Part shown: piece after piece, positions 1 to 7,332 of the stretch
How positions within the stretch are numbered: position 1 is the stretch's first letter
Layout of the letters: every line of letters begins with the position of its first letter
NCBI GenBank assembly: GCA_964617715.1
Contig: CAZTZN010000132.1
Location: 1 to 13,093 of the forward strand
Direction: 5' to 3'
Length of the DNA stretch: 13,093 nt
DNA from: JALGVA01 sp964617715
GTDB taxonomy: Bacteria; Armatimonadota; Zipacnadia; Zipacnadales; UBA5352
Translations under genes and position numbers: made by a program
The notes under the pieces: model-generated
Databases searched by the model: none
Seen by the model: the letters and a program-made list of their open reading frames with translations, nothing else
What the model was told of the DNA's origin: nothing

Positions 1-1251
1 CACCTGGTAGGCTCGACGCCCAAGCGCCAGTGCGGCATCGTGCTGGAGGCCGGCCACCTGCGCGCCGAGCACCGGCCGCTGCTGCCGGTCGAGATCTACG
101 GCAGTGCGCTCTCGTCGGTCGCGCGTGGGTCGAAGGAGATCGGCTTCTTCCACTACGTGCATCTGATGCAGCGCACCGAGGCCGGCCAGACCCAGGGCGA
201 TTCAGCCTTCACGTCGGTGCGTGGCTGCTACGACCTGCTGGAGCGCATCGACCCGTGGCTGGAGGGCGCGGCGCCGGTCAGGCGCGTGGCGCTGCTCTAC
301 TCGCGGGCGTCGGACGAGTACTTCTCGTTTTATACCTATCCGGAGCCCAACCTGGACGTGCTGACCCACAACACCGACGATCCGCGCTACCCCTTCCTCG
401 CGCAGAAGGAGGTCCTTTACTACCTGCTGCGCGCGGGGATCCCCACCGATCTCTACTACCTCGATCAGGTGAGCGCGGAGGAGCTGGCCGACTACGAGGC
501 GATCGTGGTGCCCTTCCCGTTCGCGGTCGGCGAAGAGCGGGCGGCGCTGCTTGAGGGCCTGGCCGAAGCGGGCAAGATGCTCATCGTCATCTCCGAGTTC
601 GGCAGCGTTGACGAGATGGGCGTGCCCCACGAGCGCCCGGTGTTGCTCGACCTGTTGGGGCTGGCGGAGGTACCGAGCGGGGAGAAGACCGGCAACCTTG
701 AGGTGCTGGCGAGCTTGCATCCCAAGGACGGGGAGTTCACCGTCTACGAGACCGTGATGCCGACGGAGGAGACCGAGACCCTCGCGACTGTGGATGGAAC
801 GAGCGCGGTCACGCTCCATCTGTTCGGCGAGGGCGCGGCCCTCTTCCTCGCGGGCGAGTTCGGGATCGATCTGCCCGCGAACTACGACAACGAGGCGCGC
901 GACCGCACCGTGCGCATCATGCCCTCGGAACTGTCCCGAGGTCACGCGCGATTGCTCGGCGAGATCGTGGACGAGCTGGCCCTCGCCGATTGGCTCGTGC
1001 CGGAGGACGATGTCGAGCTGGCCCTGATGCGCAATGCCGCCGGCGACTACCTGTTGTTCGCTATCAACTGGGAGGAGCACGCCACGACGGTGACCGCGCG
1101 GCTGCCCGAGGACGTGGGCGCCGGCGGCTCGGGATTCGCGCTGCTGCCCGACGGCAGCGTCGTGGACGCCTCCGTGGCTGTGGCCGATGGCGCGGCCGTT
1201 CTCGACCTGGCGCCACAGGAGGCCGTGGTGCTGCGCCTGGCCGGGCGGTAG
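1..1251 (+). CDS. C-terminal part of a glycosidase-like protein with beta-galactosidase trimerisation-type domain (5' partial)
   Basis: The reading frame is open from the first base and ends at TAG 1249-1251, so 416 residues of a longer protein are visible. Roughly residues 94-225 look like a class I glutamine-amidotransferase-like Rossmann fold of the type found as the trimerisation domain of GH42 beta-galactosidases. It has a strand RVALLYSR, a segment AGIPTDLYYLDQ, then DYEAIVVPFPFAV and a helix before GKMLIVISEFG. From about residue 336 to the end a beta-rich segment (ALMRNAAGDYLLFAINW onward) resembles the small C-terminal beta-sandwich of such enzymes. The catalytic barrel, if there is one, lies upstream of the window, so neither activity nor substrate can be read here. 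The family call comes from fold-like pattern recognition. An alternative is a non-catalytic ThuA- or GATase-like carbohydrate-related protein. The next gene has its own promoter, so this is probably the last gene of its transcript. Confidence 0.6.
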   Translation, partial: HLVGSTPKRQCGIVLEAGHLRAEHRPLLPVEIYGSALSSVARGSKEIGFFHYVHLMQRTEAGQTQGDSAFTSVRGCYDLLERIDPWLEGAAPVRRVALLYSRASDEYFSFYTYPEPNLDVLTHNTDDPRYPFLAQKEVLYYLLRAGIPTDLYYLDQVSAEELADYEAIVVPFPFAVGEERAALLEGLAEAGKMLIVISEFGSVDEMGVPHERPVLLDLLGLAEVPSGEKTGNLEVLASLHPKDGEFTVYETVMPTEETETLATVDGTSAVTLHLFGEGAALFLAGEFGIDLPANYDNEARDRTVRIMPSELSRGHARLLGEIVDELALADWLVPEDDVELALMRNAAGDYLLFAINWEEHATTVTARLPEDVGAGGSGFALLPDGSVVDASVAVADGAAVLDLAPQEAVVLRLAGR

Positions 1252-1420
1252 GCGCACGGTGTGGGACCGAAAGCCCAACCTGCGCGGAGGAGGCGTGCCC
1301 GCCGGAGGCCGCGGCCTGCAGCCTGTGACTTGTGACTTATGCCTCGTTCTTCTTGCAGGAGAGGTCGGTGAGGAGGGCGAAATGCCGCGGTTGGCGGAGC
1401 AGCCGCGCTCGGCCGTCGCG

Positions 1421-1450
1421 TTGACACGTGCGCGAATGGTGTCATATAAT
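1421..1450 (+). promoter_or_regulatory. Consensus sigma-70 promoter of the TPR gene
   Basis: A perfect -35 hexamer TTGACA (1421-1426) and a perfect -10 hexamer TATAAT (1445-1450) are separated by 18 bp. Transcription should start near 1457, leaving a leader of about 37 nt before the ATG at 1494. No TG extension of the -10 is present, and the DNA upstream of the -35 is GC-rich with no obvious UP element. In such GC-rich DNA two exact hexamers at near-optimal spacing are unlikely by chance. The promoter overlaps the possible upstream starts at 1428 (GTG) and 1449 (ATG), which would lie outside the transcript. Confidence 0.85.
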
Positions 1451-1478
1451 GACGCACGCACGGGCGACCGTGGCTCTG

Positions 1479-1485
1479 AAGGGAG
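1479..1485 (+). promoter_or_regulatory. Ribosome binding site that fixes the TPR gene start
   Basis: The sequence AAGGGAG lies 8 nt before the ATG at 1494. The ATG at 1487 is in another frame and too close to this site. Together with the promoter just upstream it selects 1494, which also gives a clean signal peptide. Confidence 0.75.
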
Positions 1486-1493
1486 CATGGCGC

Positions 1494-3449
1494 ATGACGA
1501 GGACTAGCCGGGCCCGGGGACTTATCGGTGTGTACGGCCTGCTGGCAGGCCTGATGCTGTGCTCGGTGGCGGTCGCGCAGGATGTGGACAGCGACTTCGC
1601 CGAGGCCGTCAGCTTGTTCCACGAGCGGTCATACCCGGCCGCCATCCGTCAGCTTGAGGCGGTGACGGCGGCTTCGCCCGACAACGAGGCGGCATGGTAC
1701 TACCTTGGTGTCGCCAGGTTCCGCACCGGTGAACTCGAGGACGCCCTCAAGGCGCTGCAGCAGGCGCAGCAGCTCCGGCCGGGGCGGCCGGGCATCTCGC
1801 TGTACATCGGCCAGATCTACGAGCAGCTCGGTGGCTTCGATGAGGCCGTTCGTGCCTACCAGGACGAGCTGCGCCACCGGCAGTTCAAGAACCTGGCCGA
1901 GGTGTACAACGCGCTGGGGCGAGTCTACTACCTGGCGGGGCGCTACTTCGATGCCATCGAAGCCACCACCGAGGCGCTCGACCACAACCCTGACTACGTC
2001 GAAGCGCTGTTCTACCGTGGCCTGGCCCACCACCAGGAGGAGGACTACGAGAAGGCGCTGCGCGATTTCGTGCGCGCCGAGGAGATCCTCGATGAGTGGA
2101 ACACGCTCAGCCGCCGCCTCGATCGGCTGATCGAGCGCGAGGCCCAGGGCAGTCTGTCACCCGAGGTGCAGCGGCAGAAGCAGCAGGTACAGGAGGATCT
2201 GGCGCAGAAGTACGAGCGCGCCGCCGAGTTCGCGCAGGAGCTGGTCATGCGCCCGGCGCTCTACCTCGCGATGGGCGAGAGCGCGGACGCCAACAGGGAG
2301 TGGGCGCGCGCCCGCAACAGCTACCGCAAGGCGCTTGACCAGAATCGCGGGGGCAACCCCGCCGATCCCCTGCCCCACGTCATGATCGGCCTGGCCTCGT
2401 TCCATGAGGCCGAGCACACCTTCTATGAGGGCGGCGTGCTCTACACCGCGATCGCCGACGTGGACGAGGCCATCCGCAATATCGATGAGGCGATCAAGCT
2501 CGACGAAACCTTCCCGCCCGCCCACAACGCGTTGGGCGATATCTTCTCCTTCCAGGCGGCCATCTACATCTCCGACCCCGAGCGCAAGATCGTCTCCCAC
2601 AGCTACGAGGACGCGATCGCGCGCTACGATGACGCCATCGCCGCCGACCCTCAATACGTTGACGCCTACCACGGGCGCGCCCAGGCCCACCTGGCCAGCG
2701 GCGACGCCGACGCCGCCATCGCCGACCTGACCGCGGCGCTGGAGATGGCCCCGCGCCGTGCCGACCTCTACGCGGCCCTCGCGGAGGCCTACATGCTCAA
2801 CGAGGACTACGACCGCGCGATCAACGCTTCACAACTCGCGCTGGGGCTCGACCCCGACAACGCACAGGCGCACAACGCCGCGGGCCTCGCCTACTACTAC
2901 CAGGGCGAGCTGGGACGGGCGAGTGAGGAGTTCACCGCCGCCATCGCCGCCGACCCGACGCTGCATCAGTCGTACACCAACCTGGGCAACACCTTCTTCC
3001 AGATGGGATCGTGGCACCGGGCGCGCACGCAGTACGAGCTGGCGCTGGAGCGCATCCCGGAGCTGGCCATCGCCAACACGGCGTTCCAACGCAGCTACCT
3101 GTACTACCTGATCGCGCGCACGTACCACTACACCGGCCAGTACGACCGCGAGGTGACCACGCTCAACAAGGCGCTGGGCCTCGATGCCGCCTACCTTGAG
3201 GCACTCACTCAGCTTGCCGCCGCCTACGGAGAACTGGGGCAGTACCAGGCGGCCGAGCAGGCGCTGCGCACCGCCCTGGGGGTGTCGCCCGGGGCCGAGG
3301 AGGATGCGGCGATCTACCTGCAGATGGGCCGGCTGTACGAGCGCGAGGGCAAGCCCTACGAGGCGATCACCGCCTACGGCGCCGCGGTCGCGGCTCAGAG
3401 CGACAACGTTGAGGCCAGGGAGGCCCTGAAGCGACTCACCTCCAGCTAG
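1494..3449 (+). CDS. Secreted tetratricopeptide-repeat (TPR) protein
   Basis: The product is 651 residues. Residues 1-28 form a Sec signal peptide: Arg at 3, 6 and 8, a hydrophobic core 10-27, and a likely signal peptidase I site AVA|QD after residue 28. Cys23 is not in a good lipobox. The rest is almost entirely TPR helix pairs, about fifteen, in two blocks (around 33-202 and 256-640). Typical elements are GRVYYLAGRYFDAIEATTEAL, AGLAYYYQGELGRASEEF and GRLYEREGKPYEAITAYGAA. A charged, probably coiled helix at about 206-255 separates the blocks. No catalytic domain is present, so the protein probably acts as an exported scaffold or binding platform; the partner is unknown. Start 1494 is chosen from its RBS, the promoter position and the signal peptide; the frame is also open to a GTG at 1428, inside the promoter. 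The TAG stop is followed closely by an exported M16-like gene and a beta-propeller gene, which suggests co-transcription. Confidence 0.88.
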   Translation: MTRTSRARGLIGVYGLLAGLMLCSVAVAQDVDSDFAEAVSLFHERSYPAAIRQLEAVTAASPDNEAAWYYLGVARFRTGELEDALKALQQAQQLRPGRPGISLYIGQIYEQLGGFDEAVRAYQDELRHRQFKNLAEVYNALGRVYYLAGRYFDAIEATTEALDHNPDYVEALFYRGLAHHQEEDYEKALRDFVRAEEILDEWNTLSRRLDRLIEREAQGSLSPEVQRQKQQVQEDLAQKYERAAEFAQELVMRPALYLAMGESADANREWARARNSYRKALDQNRGGNPADPLPHVMIGLASFHEAEHTFYEGGVLYTAIADVDEAIRNIDEAIKLDETFPPAHNALGDIFSFQAAIYISDPERKIVSHSYEDAIARYDDAIAADPQYVDAYHGRAQAHLASGDADAAIADLTAALEMAPRRADLYAALAEAYMLNEDYDRAINASQLALGLDPDNAQAHNAAGLAYYYQGELGRASEEFTAAIAADPTLHQSYTNLGNTFFQMGSWHRARTQYELALERIPELAIANTAFQRSYLYYLIARTYHYTGQYDREVTTLNKALGLDAAYLEALTQLAAAYGELGQYQAAEQALRTALGVSPGAEEDAAIYLQMGRLYEREGKPYEAITAYGAAVAAQSDNVEAREALKRLTSS

Positions 3450-3511
3450 GCGGACACCGTGGCGCGCCGGGCACGCGCGGCGCGCGCGGGGCCCGTCGCC
3501 GCATCATCCAG

Positions 3512-4792
3512 GTGGCGGCGGTGGCGGCGGTCGCTCTGCTGGCGCGCAGTCCTGCGGCGCCCGAATCGGTCCCGCGTGGGCGCCATCTGCCCAACGGTAT
3601 GCGCGTGGTCGTGCAGGAGAACGCACACACGGCCACGGTGGTGATGTGTGCGCTGGTGCACGTAACGGCCCTGCATGAGCCACGGGGGAAGACGGGCATC
3701 CGCCACCTGGTGCAGAACATGGTGGCCCGCGCGGACTGTTGTGCCGCTGAGGTGGCGGCGGCCGGGGCGCGGATCAATGTCTCGGTCGCGCCCGATTATG
3801 TCGAACTGACGCTCTCCGCGCCCGCCGAGTCACTGCCGGCGTGCCCGGAACTGATGCGGCGGATACTGTTCGCTCCGACCTTCACGCAGCAGGCCCTGGA
3901 GGTGGAGCGCGGCGCACTGATCCGCAGCCTGGCGGGACGCGATGAGCTGTCGGCGGGGCGCGCACTGCGGCGCTTCTATCAGTGTCTCTACCCGGGCGTG
4001 GGCTCGGGCGATCTCGGCGCGGGCGATCCCGCGACCATCGCCGCGATCGGCCTCGAGGACGTGCGCCGATTTCACAGTGAGGCCTACCTGCCCAACGCCA
4101 CCGTCATGACGCTGAGCGGGGGCGTGGATGGCGCGGCGGCGATGCAGGCGATCACCGACGCCATGTCCGGCCTGCTGCCGGGAGCGCTCCCGGAGCCGGC
4201 ACCCGAGCCTGTGCCGGCCGAGCCGGAGACGGTGCGCGTCGCGGGCGAGAGAGACACGAGCATCTACGTTGCCGGCGGTCGGGCGCTGCCACTGGCCGCG
4301 CCGGAGTACCCGGCGGCGGCGATAGGCTTCACGGCGCTGGCGTCGGGCATGGACAGCCGGTTGTACCGGGCCCTGCGGGTGGAGCGCGCGCTCGCCTACA
4401 CCATCACCGGAGAGCTGACGCCGTCGGCCACCGCGCCCTCGGCCTTTGTGCTGGTCGCGTGCGATCCGCAGCGGCTGGACGAGGTGGTCGGGGTGGTTGA
4501 CGCCGAGATCGTCCGGATCACGTCGCAGCCGCTGTCGGCGGCCGAGCTGCGGCGGGCCAAGCGCTACCTGATCGGCCGCCACGCGCTGCGCAAACAGCGC
4601 AACCAGGACGTCGCGCACTACCTGGCGCTGTTCGAACTGCTCGGCGGGCCGCAGGGGTTCCGACGTGACCCGCAACTCGCGGGCGAGATCGCGGCGGTGG
4701 ACGCCGCGGCCGTGACCGAGGCGATGCGTCAGGTGTTCGAGCCGACGTGGGCGGTGCGGCTGGAGGGTCGTCAGGCCGCACAGGCGGACTGA
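3512..4792 (+). CDS. M16 peptidase-like protein lacking the catalytic motif (pseudoprotease); 5' end uncertain
   Basis: From GTG 3512 the product is 426 residues, the size of a single M16B subunit. LPNGMRVVVQEN (26-37) is the typical first strand. The zinc and catalytic motif HxxEH is replaced by H65-L-V-Q-N69, losing the catalytic Glu and the second His. The third zinc ligand, a Glu in the usual ERGxxxEE segment, is also missing: here ERGALIRS, 132-139. The C-terminal half is well conserved, with SRLYRALRVERALAY (282-296), a M16 signature of the inactive half. A Pro/Glu-rich linker at about 224-240 joins the halves. M16B enzymes often work as an active plus inactive pair; no active partner is visible here. 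The protein is probably exported and non-catalytic. The start is doubtful: GTG 3512 has no ribosome binding site and yields a signal core without basic residues. GTG 3459, 9 nt after the TPR stop with AGGCGG ahead, lies one frame off; a missing base near 3488-3494 would give a full signal peptide. Confidence 0.8.
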   Translation: MAAVAAVALLARSPAAPESVPRGRHLPNGMRVVVQENAHTATVVMCALVHVTALHEPRGKTGIRHLVQNMVARADCCAAEVAAAGARINVSVAPDYVELTLSAPAESLPACPELMRRILFAPTFTQQALEVERGALIRSLAGRDELSAGRALRRFYQCLYPGVGSGDLGAGDPATIAAIGLEDVRRFHSEAYLPNATVMTLSGGVDGAAAMQAITDAMSGLLPGALPEPAPEPVPAEPETVRVAGERDTSIYVAGGRALPLAAPEYPAAAIGFTALASGMDSRLYRALRVERALAYTITGELTPSATAPSAFVLVACDPQRLDEVVGVVDAEIVRITSQPLSAAELRRAKRYLIGRHALRKQRNQDVAHYLALFELLGGPQGFRRDPQLAGEIAAVDAAAVTEAMRQVFEPTWAVRLEGRQAAQAD

Positions 4793-4815
4793 CGCCGCGC
4801 CTATCTGTGCGACAT

Positions 4816-4820
4816 GGAGG
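4816..4820 (+). promoter_or_regulatory. Ribosome binding site that fixes the beta-propeller gene start
   Basis: GGAGG lies 7 nt before ATG 4828. The frame is open upstream to a GTG at 4747 inside the M16-like gene, but that start has no such site and would bury the signal peptide. ATG 4828 is therefore preferred. Confidence 0.8.
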
Positions 4821-4827
4821 TAGGGCA

Positions 4828-6657
4828 ATGCGAGCAACTGTCATCATCCTGCTGCTTGCGTGCACGACCGGCGCGGTGCCGGCACAGGACGCGACCTGGC
4901 TGGTCCGCTACGACGAGAGCAGCACAGGCGTGTCCGGCGCCACCCTCGAGATGCCCGTAAGCCTGGCCTGGAAGCACACCACCGAAGACGAGGACTCCTC
5001 GCCCGTCGCCACTCCGGCGGTCGGTGACGATCTCGTCTTCGCGCCGGTCGGCGACAGCATCTACGCCATCGATCGCACGACCGGCGAGCTGGTCTGGAAG
5101 CAGGCTACGGGCGGCGAGATCTACTCCAGCCCCGCTCTCGTTGACGGCATCCTCTACTTCGGCTCGCGCGACGGCAACCTGTGGGCGCTCGATGCGGAGG
5201 ACGGCTCCGTCGAGTGGCGCTACCCGGCAGGCGGGCCGGTGGACTGTGCGCCGGTCATCGCCTACGGCGTGTGCTACTTCGGCTCCGACGCCAACCGCCT
5301 GATCGCCCTCGACCTTGAGACCCGCACCCCGCGCTGGCAGTTCGAGGCGGGCGGCGATATCAAGGCCCCGCCGCTGGTCTACCGCGACGTGATTGTCTTC
5401 GGCGCACTCGACCGCCGCGTCTACTGCCTCAACTCTCAGGGGCAGCTCATCTGGTCGCGGGGCGTCGAACGCAAGGCGTTCTTCGGCTCGCCGGTGGGCG
5501 AGCGCACCAAGGTCATCTACGCCTCGGGCCGCAAACTCGAGGCGCGCGACATCTACACCGGGCGCACGACCTGGCCGCAGCCGTTCCAGGCCGCCGACCT
5601 GATCGTCGGCTCGCCGTGCGTGCAGGGCCGCAACGTCTACGTGGGTACCAGCGCCGGAGCGATCTACTGCCTCGATGCCAACCGTGGCCGCGCCGTGTGG
5701 CGCTGGCCGCAGGAGGGCGTCGCCGAGCCCATTACCAGCTCGCCGGTCATCGTCGAGGACATGATCGTGTTCAAGTCCGGGCAGCGCGATCTGATCGCGC
5801 TCAGCCTCGACGGCCGCGAGGTGCGGTGGCGCTACACGCTGCCCAAGCCCCCCGAGAAGGCTCAGGCACCGACCGGGCCGGGCGGGATGGGGCCCGGCGT
5901 CATGGAGCCGGGCATGATGCCCGCCGAGCCCGGGATGATGCAGGAGCCGCCGCGCGCGGGCGGAGCCGGCGGCGGGGTGGCGCCCGGCGGCGAGATCGGC
6001 CCCGGCGGCACCACTACGCGGACGCAGGAGCGCGAGATCAAGTTCGAGGAGGAGATCGACCCGTCGGTGGCGGTGGTTGATGGCGCGCTCTACACCATCG
6101 GCGCGGACAACGTGATCTACGGCTTCGAGTCCAGGGCGCCCGACAACGTGCCGCCCATGTTCTCCGACCCGGTGCTGGAGGTCCCAGGCAAGCAGCGCAC
6201 CCGCGTGCAGTTCCTGCCCTCGATGGCGACCGAGGACGACTTCCCCGATCGCTATGCCGACGAGATCAAGATCCCCGGTTCGCCGCCGATCTTCCTGTCG
6301 CTGATGCTCACCGACGAGGGCTCGGGGATCAATCCAGACCTGGTGAGGGTCAGTATCAACGGTGAACTCGCCGACTTCACCTACGATGCGAGTGAGGGTC
6401 TGGTGTGGTACATCTATGACCCGCGCGGCGCGGCGGCGAACCTGAGCAACGGCGTCAAGGAGATCCTGTTCGAGGCCACGGACTGGCGCGGGAATCATGG
6501 CGCGCGCGTGATCTCAATGACCATAGACAACCGGCTGGAGCCGCCCGAGCCACCCAGACCCCAGACGCCCGCGTTTGAGGGCCCGGGTATGTTTGAACCG
6601 GGCATGGAGCCGGGCATGGCGCCGCCGGAGGGCTTCATCGAGCCGGGGATGCCCTGA
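4828..6657 (+). CDS. Exported PQQ-type beta-propeller protein with EPGM-repeat linkers and an Ig-like C-terminal domain
   Basis: The product is 609 residues. An N-terminal signal (MR, then a core at 5-11) can be cut after VPA|QD (residue 19); LLAC at 9-12 also allows a lipoprotein reading with a short signal. Residues 45-335 hold about seven propeller blades with the hallmark of a strand, YALD or CLD, TGELVW or RGRAVWRW, and a next blade starting SSPA or SPV. A low-complexity Gly/Pro/Met stretch (341-400) interrupts the propeller, and a last blade (SVAVVDGALYTIGADNVIYGFES) follows at 413-435. Residues about 485-568 look like an Ig-like or cadherin-like beta domain (LMLTDEGSGINP, then FEATDWRGNHGA). 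A Pro-rich tail contains more EPGM units. No PQQ-dehydrogenase catalytic signature is evident, so a structural or binding role (compare BamB-like propellers) is more likely than an enzyme. The gene starts 35 nt after the M16-like gene and probably shares its transcript. Confidence 0.85.
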   Translation: MRATVIILLLACTTGAVPAQDATWLVRYDESSTGVSGATLEMPVSLAWKHTTEDEDSSPVATPAVGDDLVFAPVGDSIYAIDRTTGELVWKQATGGEIYSSPALVDGILYFGSRDGNLWALDAEDGSVEWRYPAGGPVDCAPVIAYGVCYFGSDANRLIALDLETRTPRWQFEAGGDIKAPPLVYRDVIVFGALDRRVYCLNSQGQLIWSRGVERKAFFGSPVGERTKVIYASGRKLEARDIYTGRTTWPQPFQAADLIVGSPCVQGRNVYVGTSAGAIYCLDANRGRAVWRWPQEGVAEPITSSPVIVEDMIVFKSGQRDLIALSLDGREVRWRYTLPKPPEKAQAPTGPGGMGPGVMEPGMMPAEPGMMQEPPRAGGAGGGVAPGGEIGPGGTTTRTQEREIKFEEEIDPSVAVVDGALYTIGADNVIYGFESRAPDNVPPMFSDPVLEVPGKQRTRVQFLPSMATEDDFPDRYADEIKIPGSPPIFLSLMLTDEGSGINPDLVRVSINGELADFTYDASEGLVWYIYDPRGAAANLSNGVKEILFEATDWRGNHGARVISMTIDNRLEPPEPPRPQTPAFEGPGMFEPGMEPGMAPPEGFIEPGMP

Positions 6658-6760
6658 CACCAATTTGCACAACTTCTGGTGAGAACGGCGCGCCGGACGA
6701 GGGCGCCGGCGGTGCGACTGTGCTCCGCCGGGAGATGGCCATAGTCCGTGACATGGCGCA

Positions 6761-6795
6761 GGCGCTCCCGGCTGTACCGGCCGTCAGCCGGCGCC
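6761..6795 (+). promoter_or_regulatory. GC-rich bulged hairpin in the spacer before the LapA-like gene
   Basis: The arms GGCGC plus CGGCTG (6761-6765 and 6769-6774) pair with CAGCCG plus GCGCC (6785-6795). This gives 11 base pairs with a TCC bulge and a 10-nt loop. It has no T-run behind it, so it is not a classical intrinsic terminator. It lies in the 217-bp spacer 6658-6874, about 80 nt before the next start. It could be a 3'-end-stabilising structure for the upstream mRNA or a leader element; function is not shown. No convincing promoter is seen in the spacer. Confidence 0.35.
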
Positions 6796-6862
6796 GCAGG
6801 CACGAGGAGATGTGCAGGCAAGCACTAACCCGGTCGTCGCGAGCCAACACAGCCGGCCGCCC

Positions 6863-6867
6863 GGAGG
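6863..6867 (+). promoter_or_regulatory. Ribosome binding site that fixes the LapA-like gene start
   Basis: GGAGG lies 7 nt before ATG 6875. An in-frame GTG at 6812 has GAGGAG only 2 nt ahead of it, which is too close, and it would add a polar extension before the first membrane helix. ATG 6875 is preferred. Confidence 0.75.
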
Positions 6868-6874
6868 TCCAAGC

Positions 6875-7267
6875 ATGGCACAGGCCATCATGACGATGCT
6901 GATCCTGATCATCGTGGTGGTATACGCGGTGTTCTTCGCCACCTGGAATCCCGATGTGGTGCGCGCGGTGAGTTTCCGCTTCGGCTCCCAGGAACTGGGT
7001 GACACCGTCCCGCTGTGGGTGCTGCCCCTGGTCGGGCTGGCGGTGGGCGCCCTGATCATGGCCTTCATGATGTGGACGCCGTGGGCCGCGATGAAGCGTA
7101 CGGTGGCGACGCTGCGCGAGCGCCTGGGCATTGAGCAGGCGCGCAACAAGGACCTGGCCGCCAAGCTCAAGGCCGCCGGCGCGCGCCTGAAGAAGGCCCA
7201 GGCGGCGGGCGCAAAGACGGAAGAGCCCGTCGAGGACGAAGAGACGGGGGCGCCCGCCGACGCCTGA
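6875..7267 (+). CDS. Small two-helix membrane protein of LapA-domain (DUF1049) type
   Basis: The product is 130 residues. A hydrophobic helix at about 5-23 (MTMLILIIVVVYAVFFATW) is followed by a short segment NPDVVRAVSFRFGSQ. A second helix spans about 46-67 (PLWVLPLVGLAVGALIMAFMMW). A basic helical, probably coiled segment (71-112, with LRERLGIEQARNKDLAAKL) leads to an acidic tail (EEPVEDEETGAPADA). This order (helix, N-x-x-x-V-x-F strand pair, Gly-rich second helix, cytoplasmic coiled coil) matches the LapA or DUF1049 family. In E. coli, LapA works with LapB in control of lipopolysaccharide assembly. Here there is no lapB neighbour and the similarity is mainly architectural, so a specific role in LPS is not claimed and no symbol is given. 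The gene stands alone between two spacers and is followed by a terminator-like hairpin. Confidence 0.7.
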   Translation: MAQAIMTMLILIIVVVYAVFFATWNPDVVRAVSFRFGSQELGDTVPLWVLPLVGLAVGALIMAFMMWTPWAAMKRTVATLRERLGIEQARNKDLAAKLKAAGARLKKAQAAGAKTEEPVEDEETGAPADA

Positions 7268-7297
7268 GTCCGCCGGCCACACAGGTACGCGCTATCA

Positions 7298-7332
7298 GCC
7301 AAGGGGCCTAGCCGGCCTCTTGGCCGCGTTTT
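7298..7332 (+). terminator. Probable intrinsic terminator after the LapA-like gene
   Basis: GCCAAGGGGCC (7298-7308) pairs with GGCCTCTTGGC (7314-7324): 11 base pairs, one of them G-U, around a 5-nt loop. A short T-run (7329-7332) follows after 4 nt. The stem is strong but the T-run is short and displaced, so termination may be partial. Its place 31 nt after the LapA-like stop and before dprA fits a transcript boundary. A second small hairpin (GCCGCC 7351-7356 with GGCGGC 7363-7368) lies just before the dprA ribosome binding site and could affect its translation. Confidence 0.5.

Noticed and set aside
1306..1317. Perfect 12-bp palindrome AGGCCGCGGCCT after the first gene
   Set aside because: No loop and no T-run, so it is not an intrinsic terminator; GC palindromes of this size are expected in such DNA.
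1324..1337. Tandem heptamer TGTGACT-TGTGACT in the spacer after the first gene
   Set aside because: Two short units only; no third unit, no hairpin and no link to a known operator.
1382..1507. Small frame with a GGAGG-like site ahead, 41 codons
   Set aside because: It contains the consensus promoter and overlaps the start of the TPR gene, and the peptide shows no recognisable feature. Not enough to call a gene.
6658..6681. CACCA/TGGTG inverted repeat directly after the beta-propeller stop
   Set aside because: Only 5 bp of stem with a 14-nt loop and no T-run; too weak for a terminator call.
6810..6893. Short frame of 27 codons beginning ATG just after GAGGAG
   Set aside because: The Shine-Dalgarno-like stretch touches the ATG, leaving no spacer, and the frame runs into the LapA-like gene.
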